DNA from: Thermothielavioides terrestris NRRL 8126
Taxonomy: Eukaryota > Ascomycota > Sordariomycetes > Sordariales > Chaetomiaceae
Length of the DNA stretch: 64,000 bases
Assembly: GCF_000226115.1 (NCBI RefSeq)
Contig: NC_016459.1
Coordinates: 3,395,501-3,459,500 of the forward strand
Direction of reading: 5' to 3'
In this document: positions 22,704-32,140 of the stretch, in pieces
Position numbering within the stretch: position 1 is the first letter of the stretch
Layout: each line of letters starts with the position of its first letter
Translations under genes and position numbers: made by a program
Notes under the pieces: generated by a model
Told to the model about the DNA's origin: nothing
The model's database searches: none
Seen by the model: only the letters and a program-made list of their open reading frames with translations

Positions 22704-24538
22704 ATGAACAGCACCGACTTGAGCCTGGGCAGCAGGCCCATGAGCGCAAAAGAGCTGACAGAGAAGGCGAAGGCATTTGACTGGAACCCGCGCATAGGCT
22801 TCAAGTACTGGGCTCGCGCCGCCGAAACCATTCATCATGAGGTTCGCTCTTTCCCCGGGAATCAACAGCTGCCATCCCCCACACCTCAGTTCATACCTGA
22901 GCTAATCTTTGGCTTCCCCAGGGTCAAGTCTACTTGCGCGAAGCAAACATTCCCCAGGCGTACCTCGTTCTCTATCGCTACTCCGTCCTTGTTCTGGATT
23001 ACCTTCCCAAACATCCCGAAGCTAAGGAACCCGAGGCAAAGAAAGCCGTCCGCCCACTACGGAAGCGCCTCCCCCGGGTAATCGGGATTCTGGAGGCGCT
23101 GCGACCGGACATTGATGAGATGCACCAGAGATGGGTTGAGATCTCTAAGGTTGGTGCCTCGGACGCACCACATCACATACCGACCTCGCCCTACGCACGA
23201 CATGCTGCGAACGACCCGGCTCTGGCCTGGAACTACGCCTCGCCGGCGAACATACTCGACGCGAGCGACTATCAAGATCTCGCCGTCGATCTGGCCAGAA
23301 AGGAAATGCGCAGGCGGAGGCGCGAAGCCGCTTCGCCAGAAGAGGACATAGCACGAAAGCGCCCCACGTATCTGGGAGACAAGGACGCCGCAAACGGGAG
23401 GCACGCGACGCAATACATGGACGATGATGAGCTTCGGAGACAAATGGAGGAAACACGGCGTCAATTAGATCGAGCACACGATTATAGAAGCCGAGAACCC
23501 GATGACGTTGGAGATGTTGTTCAGCCTTCCACCTACTACTACCCATCGATCAGCAGATCCTCGCCACTGCACTACGAGCGTCCACCTTCGCGCGACTACG
23601 AGCGTCCAATTTCGCGCGGACGCGTAGAAGGCCCGAGACCACTGCCGCCCCGACCGCCCAAAGAACCTCGAGCCGATCGGTCCCCTGTCAGGCCGACACC
23701 GCGACCGCGACCGGAGAGGGAGGAGGAGTATCTTGAGCGATCCGCCTCCCCGCTGCCGCCGCCACCTCGGCCGGAGAAGGAGCCGTTGCCTTCCGAGTTG
23801 CTCCAAGATCTTGGACCAGGACCTGATGGCGCACCTGTCCCCCCTCCGAAAGCCCCAACTGAGGTCCCCAGGCCAAAGAGAATCACCTTCCGGCCCGCCG
23901 CCTATCTCGAGAACGGTGACCCCATCCGACCCGTCTTCTTACCAAGCGCATTGCGGCAGCGGTTCTTGCGGATCGCGGAGGACAACACCCGCCAAGGGCT
24001 CGAGATGTGCGGCATGCTCTGCGGCACCACGGTCAACAACGCGCTCTTCATCTCGCACCTGGTCATCCCCGAGCAGAGATCCACGTCTGACACATGCGAG
24101 ACGGAGAACGAGTCGGCCATGCTCGATTTCTGCATCGAAAACGACCTGATCGTCATCGGCTGGATCCACACCCACCCGACCCAGACCTGTTTCATGAGCT
24201 CTCGCGACCTGCACACCCAGGCCGGCTACCAGGTGATGATGCCCGAGAGCATCGCCATCGTGTGCGCGCCGCGCCACGAGCCCTCGTGAGTTCCCGCTCC
24301 CTCCTCGAGGCCTGTTCGTGTCCGTCTAGCCACTAACACTAACCTTCCGTCTAGATGGGGCATCTTCCGTCTGACCAACCCGCCCGGCCTCCCGCACATC
24401 CTCTCCTGCCAGCGGACCGAGACCTTCCACAGCCACTCGGTCGACAACCTCTACGTCGAGGCAGGGCACCCGCAGGGCCACGTTTATGAGTCGAAGACCC
24501 TCGAGTTCGAAGTGTGCGACCTGCGGCCGGGGCATTAG
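22704..24538 (+). CDS. AMSH/STAMBP-type JAMM deubiquitinating metalloprotease
   Basis: Three exons: 22704-22841, 22922-24285 and 24355-24538. Introns are 80 and 69 bp; the CDS is 1686 nt (561 aa). The N-terminal 110 residues form a USP8/AMSH-type MIT-like helical domain (FKYWARAAETIHHE, VYLREANIPQAYLVLYRYS). A long Pro/Arg-rich disordered linker follows. The C-terminal JAB1/MPN+ domain has zinc ligands in HTHPTQTCFMSSRD (His462, His464, Asp475, with Ser472). The AMSH-specific insertion CETENE and cysteines that hold the second zinc site are present. Members cleave Lys63-linked ubiquitin chains on endosomal cargo. The Glu of the active site lies in EMCGMLCG rather than the usual ETCG. Confidence 0.92.
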
Positions 24539-25183
24539 CGTCGCTTCGACGAGGACGATGCTGCGGTAGCAGACCCCGCCCCGCTTCCGCCGCCTGCACG
24601 GTTTTTGCTGAGCGGCTGGTGGGCGGGAGCGGCTGATTTTTTTTTGGACCGCTGGAATTTGCACTTGCGAATCGATGCTTATATTCCGCGTGGAGTCATG
24701 AGGCCCTTGGTTGTGGTGTTCTTTGCGATGTGGTTGCTGTTTCGGGGCTGATGGTGTGACTCCTTGCGGTGGAACCTCGCGAACAAAGCTGCATGGCGAT
24801 GGCGTCTGGGTCATACTTGGGAGATTAGGGCTGGGGGTCCTGCTTGCATTTACTTGCTTTGTTTTTACACTCTCGGCCACAGAAATCTGGGGTTGATCGC
24901 TTTTCATTTAATTCTTTTGCGCTCCGTTCGGACGCCTGGGATGGGGGAAGAGTCATGGATGCCAACGGCAGCTACTCCAACCTTGCAAGGGAAGACAAAA
25001 CCCGCGAATGATTAGCTGTAATCTAGCGCAAGCATTAGTGGGTTAAAGGCATGCAACTGTCCTCACGCATCGGGTCCCTCGGCTGTGGCGTGCGTGCTGT
25101 CGAGATATATCCCTAGTTCTTTGCTCTCGCCACAGTCTTCTGGAGCATCTAATTCTACTGATGCTAGCTTCTCTTCCCGTTGA
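24539..25183. other. Convergent 3' region
   Basis: 645 bp between the JAMM protease stop and the stop of the next minus-strand gene. Nothing coding is supported. Confidence 0.5.
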
Positions 25184-26036
25184 TCATGCCCGCTCTCCAG
25201 TTAGAGCCAGGTTCTTCGATCCCTTGCCGCCAGCGAGCCCATCCAGGTACTTGGACGTCACGTCTCCCAGCACTGAACCGCCGTAGGTCTTGCCGATGAT
25301 CATTCCCATCAGCTCGGCGTGGGTGATGATTCCCAGCCGGACGGCGTCGTGGATCTGGTCGTACAAGCCGTGCTGGGTGACGCCGCGGCGGATGCGCTCT
25401 GCAAATCAAAAGGTGGTCGGACGTGTCAGCCGCTAGTTGAGGGCCGCTGGGTACGGTATGCATTGCCCTTGACCGGAGAATGCAACGTACTCTTCATCAC
25501 TGTGTCCCGACCCTTGTACAGCTTGATGTCGTACCGCTGCAGCGACGAGGAGGCGTACTTGGTTTTGAGGCTGACCGGGTGGCCGAGACTGGTGATTCTG
25601 TAGTCGAGTCCGCCCTTCACGCTCTCGAAGTTGAAGTATCTCGGCAGTTCTGTGTTTTGACGGGGGTGGTCAGGTTCCGTTCATCTTTGGATACTTTAGA
25701 GATGACGACATGGGGATCAAGGGAACAAAATCATTGCCTTCGCCCTGCTCGGCTTTGGCTTTGTTCACGACTTCAAGGCCAATCGCTGCAGCGTCGATCT
25801 TGGCCTCTTGCAGCGTGGTGCGGATAGCATCGTCGTCCTCTTCTTGGTGTTAGCAAACCCCTGATAATCATGACCCGGCCGAAGGGGGACAAGACGGACT
25901 GTACACCACGATGCCGTGTTCGAATCTCGACACTCCCGAGTAGCAAATGAGGTAGAACGAGTCGACAAAGCCCACCAGCCGAACCTTGCCAGCCCATCGC
26001 TTGCCGTTGATCATGATGTCCCAGGGGTGGATGTCA
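25184..26036 (-). CDS. Multi-exon hypothetical gene, 5' end unresolved
   Basis: Four exons can be chained in frame: 26036-25900, 25842-25738, 25649-25491 and 25398-25184. The last joins are well supported (GTACGT donor, GGCTGAC branch, TTTGCAG acceptor). They give LYDQIHDAVRLGIITHAEL and end in LALTGERA. The intron 25650-25737 keeps frame only with a GC donor (AAG|GCAATG), a GC-AG intron. The first exon shown encodes DIHPWDIMINGKRWAGKV and VDSFYLICYSG and needs at least one more upstream exon. Family and function are not recognised. Exon 1 and the donor at 25899 are the least certain parts. The protein is soluble-looking, at least 200 aa. Confidence 0.45.
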
Positions 26037-26080
26037 CTGTGCCGTGTAAGCCCTCTCTTCTCAACTGCTGGTGCATCCAC

Positions 26081-26950
26081 CTACTAATCGCATTCGACAC
26101 TCTTTTGGTTGACCGATCGACCATGCACTTGGAGAACTCGGTGGTACGAAGCCATCGCGTTATCAGAACCAAGCTGACCAGGGGAAAGGGGGCTGCCAGA
26201 GGGCACAGAACTGTGATACCGCCACGGATGCTGGACTGCGTGTCGGCGAGGGGAAAGTGAGAGTCTGCTGGGCCTGAAACGTTGATCAAGGGTCAAGAGC
26301 AAAGTTTACAGATCAGCCGAAGAGACCGGCTGCGTGCTTTCCTGCTTGATGCTCGCGGCTCATCGGCACCTGGGCTCTCTTGCCAGCGCCTGCTCCTGAG
26401 CTAGCCACGTCGCAAACCGCGGAAACGCTGAATTTCCATTGCTTGGGAGGTTTTCAAGTGCAATCTCACGCGGGCGTAAGGCGTCAACGCCATTCCGAAT
26501 CCAGTAGTTGACATACGCTGCGCCCTTGAGTCATTGGGTCAGGCCTTGCACGATGGCAGCTGAAAAACCACCGTGGAGAGGGGCATGGCCCAATGGCTGG
26601 TAGAACAAAAACACCGATCGCCGTCGGTGATATGCCAGCTGCGGACTTGCAGTGCGCTAGGGAGGCTGTACATTATTTGGTTTGTGTGATGGTATGTACT
26701 GCGTTGGAGGCATTGGGAGCCTACACTCGGCCCAACCGCTTCGGGCGTCAACACGGATCCCCCGTGTGCCAGGCGGCGACTCAACATTGCTTGATAACAC
26801 CTTTTGACTGCTGAACTTGTCTTCCTCTTGAACTGCAGTTCTCTTGATGGTTGACGACTCGGCGCCCCTGAACCATCTCTGAGTGACTCTTGATTCTCCA
26901 AAGACACACTTCCATTTTTTTTTATTGCTGTTCTTTGACACTGCAGCAAC
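26081..26950. promoter_or_regulatory. Intergenic region upstream of HET gene
   Basis: About 870 bp. It probably holds the missing 5' exon of the minus-strand neighbour and the promoter of the HET-domain gene. A reverse-strand ORF over 26539-27294 overlaps the HET coding sequence and is treated as a shadow. Confidence 0.4.
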
Positions 26951-29900
26951 ATGGCCTTCCCCTTGGGCGCCATCAAGGCGCAGAGCAATGTGCTTGGCAA
27001 AGCGTTTGAGATGCTGGAGGAGAAAGATGTGACGCCTGCCATGCTCGCCAAGGTCTTCAAGGACATCGGCGAGAGTCCACAGAAGCTCCAATCCCTGTTG
27101 AAGCTCTTTTTTGTGCCTTGGGTCAAGCCGGAGTTTGTGCCTGACCAGGACAATGCCGTCGCCGGCTTATCGGACGTCGAGTTCCTGGGAACTGCCGACC
27201 TCCCTGCGGACCAAATGCCCTTTCGCATGTTCGACGTCGAAACTGGCAACCTCGTGGAGTTCCCGGCCATCGGCGTGCGGGGCCAGTATTGCATGCTGTC
27301 TCACCGGTGGAAGGGAGAAGAGTTCACGCTCAGCTACATCAAAGATGCGCGCGCAAAGGAGCTCGAGCGCGCCAGGGAGGCCACCCGAGACGGTCGCGGT
27401 GCAGAGGACTCCAGCAGAAAGAGCGACATGGAGTTGGTCTTGGAGCAATGCAAGCTCGACCTTGAGGAACAGGAGCGTTTGATACGAGAACTCGGCGTCA
27501 AGGACGGAGTGGCCCACGCGGGCCAGGATGTCGACATCGGCGGCCTTCTTGACCGCCGTCTTCAGGCCCAGGCTGCTGAAAACAGACTCGGATGGGCAAT
27601 TGAAGCCGAACATTCGGCTAGATCCAAGCTGCATTTTGCCCGGATGGAGTGCAAGTTATTCAGCGACCTCCTCGCAGAGATGCGGGAACAAGTTGAGGAG
27701 AAGATGGAGCAGCACCTGGGCAAGAATGCAGTGGATCTTTCCACCGAGCCGCTATCGCGGAACGATGTCGGCAGCGACGTCGTCAAGATGGCTCAGACCG
27801 CACTCGAGCGGGCCCTGGCGAAGAGTCAGGCCGCGCAGACGGCGCACAACCAAGCGGAGGTCGACATCGAGTTCTTCCGGAAACATCGTCACCTGCGAGA
27901 TGCGCTCGACGAGCTGGTTCGCCGCATCCAAAGATGGAAATCGGCCATCAAGATCCAGCGGGCAATCCAGCATGCGGACCACATCTTCAAGACCAAACTT
28001 TTCCACCGGCGGGAGCGATGCTACTTGTGGACGGACACGTGCTGCATCGACAAGACCAACGGCGACGAGACCTCCCAATCGCTGTCCCTGATGGGCGACT
28101 GGTACGCCAAAGCCGAGTACACGCTGGTGCTGCTGGACACTCCCTCCAACGCTTTGGACGCCGTGCAGGATTGGCGTTGTTTCGAGGCTGGGAGGTGCGC
28201 ACCCGAGGTGGCCGGTCCGCAGCAGTCGATGGCAAACATCGCGGACTTTGCGGCCATCAAGGGGTCCGGGTTGGAGTGGTCCACACGGGCTTGGACGCTC
28301 CAGGAGCTGGTGATGAGCAAGACGACTTTCTATGCCAACTCCAACTGGGAACCCCTGAGCCGACCGGTGGAGAACCTGGGATACTTTTACTACCTGATCC
28401 CTTTCATCTCTTTGCACACCCGGGGGGACAGCGGGAACATCTTCATGCCATCGACCGCCGCCCACAACTTGCAAGGATTCTTGGACGCTGCCAGTCTAAA
28501 GACCATCCTGGGCGAGCACGAGGTTGCGAGGGTGGCGCAACGGCTCCAACAGCCCACGGAAAGGAAGGAAACCGCAGGCGATGGAACCGAAAATATCGAG
28601 AGGGCCATCCAGCTCATCGCTCTCCTCCAGGGCCTCGGGGTTAACATTCCCGGCGACCTCACCACGGAGACGGCGACATCCGAGCTGGCTCGGGCGGTCT
28701 ACCTCGCCTCGGCAGACTTGACTCAGGGCGAGATAAGGGACAATGAGAACGGCCAGCTGCTTCTCAGACTGATAGAAACCCTCCTTCTCCGATTGAAGGA
28801 ATACCTCCCAGAACCAGACATCGCGTTGCTCCGTGCGCACCTCAGTGAGGAGGGCAGGAAGGAAGAAGTCGCACAGCACGCGATCAACCTCGTCCTTCAG
28901 TGTCTGGTCGCGGAGACTCGGGAACTCGTCCTCGCTGACCGGAAGTACGTCGCCGAGTTCGGGCAGATCCAACAGCTCGAGGCCTGGCAGACAGGAACGT
29001 GCAGAACCGGCTTCCCAGCCCAGAGCGTTTTGGAAGTGTCGGGAAGTCGGTATGCTACGGTTCCGACCGACAGAGCGTACGCGCTGATGGGCATCCTGGA
29101 CGTCCGCTTCCGCACCTTTCCAGCGGAGGGCTACACCAAAGCGCTGTCTCGACTGCTCGATGAGGTGGTCATTACCCGCAACGACGTCTCGGTGTTCAAC
29201 TGGACCGGGATGGAGATGGGCAGTCCGATCCGCGGGAGGTCGATGTATCCCGTCTCGCACACGGCCTACGGGAACCAGGAGGATCGGAGCAGACGGTACA
29301 ATCTCCTCCTCTCCGCCAAGGTCCAGGACAACATGGACGAGGTGTTGGCGACCTACAACAGCGTCATTCAAACACTGCGCAGCGCCATCAAGCTCGCCAA
29401 GGAAAAGGAGCACAAGAGCCTTCCCTTGAGATGGATTGAGCGGATCGTGCAGCTAATCCAGTTCAACACCTACAAAGAGCTCAAGCCGCAGCTGGATGCC
29501 TTTGGCAAGATCATCGGGTACGTCCGAGAGCTCTGCATAAAGGAGCAGAGGGAGAGAGAAGAGCGGGCCGCGCGGAAAAAGGAGGGGGCGCAGGAGCCAG
29601 GAGGTGCGGGCTCTGCCTCATCTTCTGGGCCCTCCGGCAGCGGGTCATCCCGTTTCAAGCTGCCTTCAGTGGCATCGACGCGGCAGAACACTTCCTTCAG
29701 TCTGAAGGAGAAAAAGGTCTCTTTAACACGGCCCTCTCTGGGCGCGGGGGGCGAGGCTTCGGAAACCTCTGCCAAGAAGACATCGAAAACTTCGCTTGGA
29801 AGTACCATGAAAAAAGCCTCCTTCGGGCTCTCCAGGAAGGGCTCCAACCCCGTCGAGAACGAGCCAGTTGAAGAGCTCCCGGATCCAGAGCCTGCGGATG

Positions 29901-31387
29901 TCTCCCCCGCTCCGCCACCGCCCTACGAGGAGGCCGCGACTCTGCCAGCGCAGCCGTCATGGCACGCCCTCGATCGCGCAGTGATGGATTACCTGTCCAG
30001 CCCAACAGAGCAGCGCATTAAGCAGAAACTTCCTCCGGAGATCGAATCCATCACCGTCGAGCAATCCATCGACGCGTCTGACGGCGGCCCTCCCAGCGAT
30101 ACCTTCAAACCCCAACAACCCTTACTCCAGCAGCAGCACAACCAAGACACCATCTCGCCCAACCCCATCATCGTCACCAACTCGGGCATCGAAGGCCTCT
30201 TGGACATCCAGCGCGTCATCGTGACCATGATCGACGCGGACAAGCTGCGGCGGCAGATCGCGGCGGCCCCCGGCCCGGACGCGCGCATCTCCGGGTGGTG
30301 CTCCATCAGCACGGGCTTCGCGCGCGTCGTGACCAGCTTCGCGTGCGCGCGGCGCATCCTCGAGCAGGAGCTCGACGTGATCGAGTCGATCGAGGCGCGC
30401 GTGCTGCACGAGCAGGACCGCGACGCGGGCGAGAAGCGCTTCGAGAGGCTGCGCAAGGACCTGACTGTAAAGACCACCGCCAGCACCGCCGGCGCCGGCG
30501 GCCCGGGTGGTGGGACGGGGACCCAGCCGGGTAAGCCGGCCACGGAGTCGAAGAAGGGGAAAGGCGCTGGCGGCGCGGAGCAGAAGGAGGAGGTGGTGGC
30601 GGTGGCTCAGAACCCGGCCGACGACGAAGGTGAGAGCAACACGGCCGAGGAACGCCACGTCAGCCGGATGATCGATTTCATCCAGGAGCCGCAGCTCGAG
30701 CTGGTCGCGGGCGAGTGGGTGCTGGCGCGTTTCTCGGGCGCGCCGGGCGCCAACTGGTTCCTCTGCCATCTGGAGCTGGGTCCCGGGCGCGGGCAGTTCT
30801 ACGGGCACCGCATCGCCACCGGCGCCATAAACTTCCACGAGGCGGCCCCCGAGCCGGGCTTGGTCAATGCCTGGCAGACGTACATGGATCGGAAGAAGCG
30901 CAAGATGTGCTATATCCTGAGGGATTATATCACGAGCAGGGCAATGAATAGGGAAGGGGAGGAGAAGTTGATCGCGGGGAGTGAACTGGCGAGGCAGGGC
31001 TTGGATATAGCTGCGAAAGGAGTGGGATCCGTCCTGGGAGGCAAGCCGTCAGGGGGGCCGGCGGGAGAGAAAGAAGGCGAGCATGATGCAAAGGGTGCTG
31101 ACGAGGAGAGTGATGATTCGGACGATGAGAAGGGAAAATCAGACCATCCCCTAGCAAAGGTCCTGGAGCATGGCAAGTTGGCTGCCAAGGCACTCGGCGA
31201 GTTCACGCTTCTGGCTGCCATGGAGAAGTTCCTCGAGATGCGGGCCGACCACCTGGACAAGACTCTGGCGACCGCGGTGCTCAAGCGGACGCCAAAGAGC
31301 CTGCGGGCGGCAGTGGAGAACATGAACGACAACAGGAACTTCCTGCCGGCCATGTTCCATTCGGCGACGAGGGTGCACATGTTTTGA
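26951..31387 (+). CDS. Very large HET-domain (heterokaryon incompatibility-type) protein
   Basis: Intron-less 1478-aa ORF starting MAFPLGAIKAQ. The HET core motifs are split: YCMLSHRWKG at residues 113-122, CYLWTDTCCIDKTNGDE at about 356-372, and STRAWTLQELVMS near 440-452. The first two are normally about 50-70 residues apart. Here they are separated by about 230 residues of charged, heptad-like helical sequence, so a coiled coil is inserted into the domain. A Ser/Lys-rich disordered segment (about 875-1010) follows. The conserved-looking C-terminal part contains DIQRVIVTMIDADKLRRQ, GWCSISTGFARVVTSFACAR and ELVAGEWVLARFSG. HET domains (TIR-like fold) trigger cell death in non-self recognition; for this paralogue that is inference. 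It lies next to a transposon nest, a common setting for such genes. Confidence 0.88.
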   Translation: MAFPLGAIKAQSNVLGKAFEMLEEKDVTPAMLAKVFKDIGESPQKLQSLLKLFFVPWVKPEFVPDQDNAVAGLSDVEFLGTADLPADQMPFRMFDVETGNLVEFPAIGVRGQYCMLSHRWKGEEFTLSYIKDARAKELERAREATRDGRGAEDSSRKSDMELVLEQCKLDLEEQERLIRELGVKDGVAHAGQDVDIGGLLDRRLQAQAAENRLGWAIEAEHSARSKLHFARMECKLFSDLLAEMREQVEEKMEQHLGKNAVDLSTEPLSRNDVGSDVVKMAQTALERALAKSQAAQTAHNQAEVDIEFFRKHRHLRDALDELVRRIQRWKSAIKIQRAIQHADHIFKTKLFHRRERCYLWTDTCCIDKTNGDETSQSLSLMGDWYAKAEYTLVLLDTPSNALDAVQDWRCFEAGRCAPEVAGPQQSMANIADFAAIKGSGLEWSTRAWTLQELVMSKTTFYANSNWEPLSRPVENLGYFYYLIPFISLHTRGDSGNIFMPSTAAHNLQGFLDAASLKTILGEHEVARVAQRLQQPTERKETAGDGTENIERAIQLIALLQGLGVNIPGDLTTETATSELARAVYLASADLTQGEIRDNENGQLLLRLIETLLLRLKEYLPEPDIALLRAHLSEEGRKEEVAQHAINLVLQCLVAETRELVLADRKYVAEFGQIQQLEAWQTGTCRTGFPAQSVLEVSGSRYATVPTDRAYALMGILDVRFRTFPAEGYTKALSRLLDEVVITRNDVSVFNWTGMEMGSPIRGRSMYPVSHTAYGNQEDRSRRYNLLLSAKVQDNMDEVLATYNSVIQTLRSAIKLAKEKEHKSLPLRWIERIVQLIQFNTYKELKPQLDAFGKIIGYVRELCIKEQREREERAARKKEGAQEPGGAGSASSSGPSGSGSSRFKLPSVASTRQNTSFSLKEKKVSLTRPSLGAGGEASETSAKKTSKTSLGSTMKKASFGLSRKGSNPVENEPVEELPDPEPADVSPAPPPPYEEAATLPAQPSWHALDRAVMDYLSSPTEQRIKQKLPPEIESITVEQSIDASDGGPPSDTFKPQQPLLQQQHNQDTISPNPIIVTNSGIEGLLDIQRVIVTMIDADKLRRQIAAAPGPDARISGWCSISTGFARVVTSFACARRILEQELDVIESIEARVLHEQDRDAGEKRFERLRKDLTVKTTASTAGAGGPGGGTGTQPGKPATESKKGKGAGGAEQKEEVVAVAQNPADDEGESNTAEERHVSRMIDFIQEPQLELVAGEWVLARFSGAPGANWFLCHLELGPGRGQFYGHRIATGAINFHEAAPEPGLVNAWQTYMDRKKRKMCYILRDYITSRAMNREGEEKLIAGSELARQGLDIAAKGVGSVLGGKPSGGPAGEKEGEHDAKGADEESDDSDDEKGKSDHPLAKVLEHGKLAAKALGEFTLLAAMEKFLEMRADHLDKTLATAVLKRTPKSLRAAVENMNDNRNFLPAMFHSATRVHMF

Positions 31388-31507
31388 GGATACGGGGCGG
31401 GCCGGGATTCATGGCACAGTGAGCTTGAAAATTGCAAGAACAAGGAATCAAGGTAGTTAGGCAAATGGGAGGACCTAGCTAAAGTAGACCGAATAATTAC
31501 ACAGTTA

Positions 31508-31512
31508 CACAC
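31508..31512. repeat. 5-bp target site duplication (CACAC), left copy
   Basis: CACAC immediately precedes the 5' LTR. The same five bases follow the 3' LTR at 44151-44155. Confidence 0.85.
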
Positions 31513-31711
31513 TGTCACGTCAGGGGTAGGGGGCTCAGAGCTTGGCATAGCGCACTAGCCATAGTTTCCCCACTCCTGGGTATATATATACCATACTCTG
31601 TTCAGTCTTTAGCTCTCTTTTGTACTGGAACAACGTACTCTCTTTGCATTCCAATGCTCTACTATAATCCTACCGTTGTATCTATACCTCGCAGCTCGCT
31701 ATAGTATATTA
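31513..31711 (+). repeat. 5' LTR of the Copia-type element
   Basis: 199 bp, beginning TGTCACGTCAGGGG and ending in TATATTA, where the 3' LTR has TGTGTCA. Differences from the 3' LTR are almost all C/T or G/A in a CA/TG context and become denser toward the element interior. A TATATATATA box at 31581-31590 is the likely promoter. Confidence 0.9.
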
Positions 31712-31730
31712 GTTATAAGCCTAGACGCTC
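31712..31730 (+). other. Candidate primer-binding site
   Basis: GTTATAAGCCTAGACGCTC directly follows the LTR. Reversing one RIP-type change (TAAG from TGAG) gives a complement to the anticodon-loop side of initiator tRNA-Met, which contains GCUCAUAAC. Internal tRNA-iMet priming is known for Drosophila copia. The assignment is inference. Confidence 0.45.
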
Positions 31731-31859
31731 TATAATTGTATATAGCTAGTAACCTATAGTAAGCTCTCTCTCACTCTCTCCTTTTCTTATACCCTATATC
31801 TCAATATAATAACCACTAAGAGCAGCTCAACTATTATACTCTAGTCCTATATAGATTAG

Positions 31860-32140
31860 ACTAAGTAGTTTATAGAGCTTAAGCATATAGCTATAAGCAA
31901 TAGCATCTAGGACGAATATAATCTAGATACTCCTAACAAGCCTTAGAATAAACGACTAAAAGTTCCTTTAGAGGATAAAGCAGTCGAAAAGCTTTATAAA
32001 AAGTATACTAAGGAATTAGATATTCTTATAGGCTAAGCCCTAGCTTCTACTAAATAAGAGGTTACTACTAAGCTTAAAGCTATATATAAGGAATATCTTA
32101 TACTCTTAGCTATCTAGGAGAGTAAAAGAAAGTTATATTC
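31860..32140 (+). pseudogene. Degraded coding remnant at the 5' end of the Copia-type element
   Basis: A plus frame reads as charged helical sequence (DKAVEKLYKKYTKELDIL and similar) interrupted by TAA/TAG. Its position after the LTR suggests gag, but no motif proves it. Confidence 0.35.

Noticed and set aside
26539..27294. 251-aa reverse-strand ORF at the start of the HET gene
   Set aside because: It overlaps the HET coding frame and has no domain.
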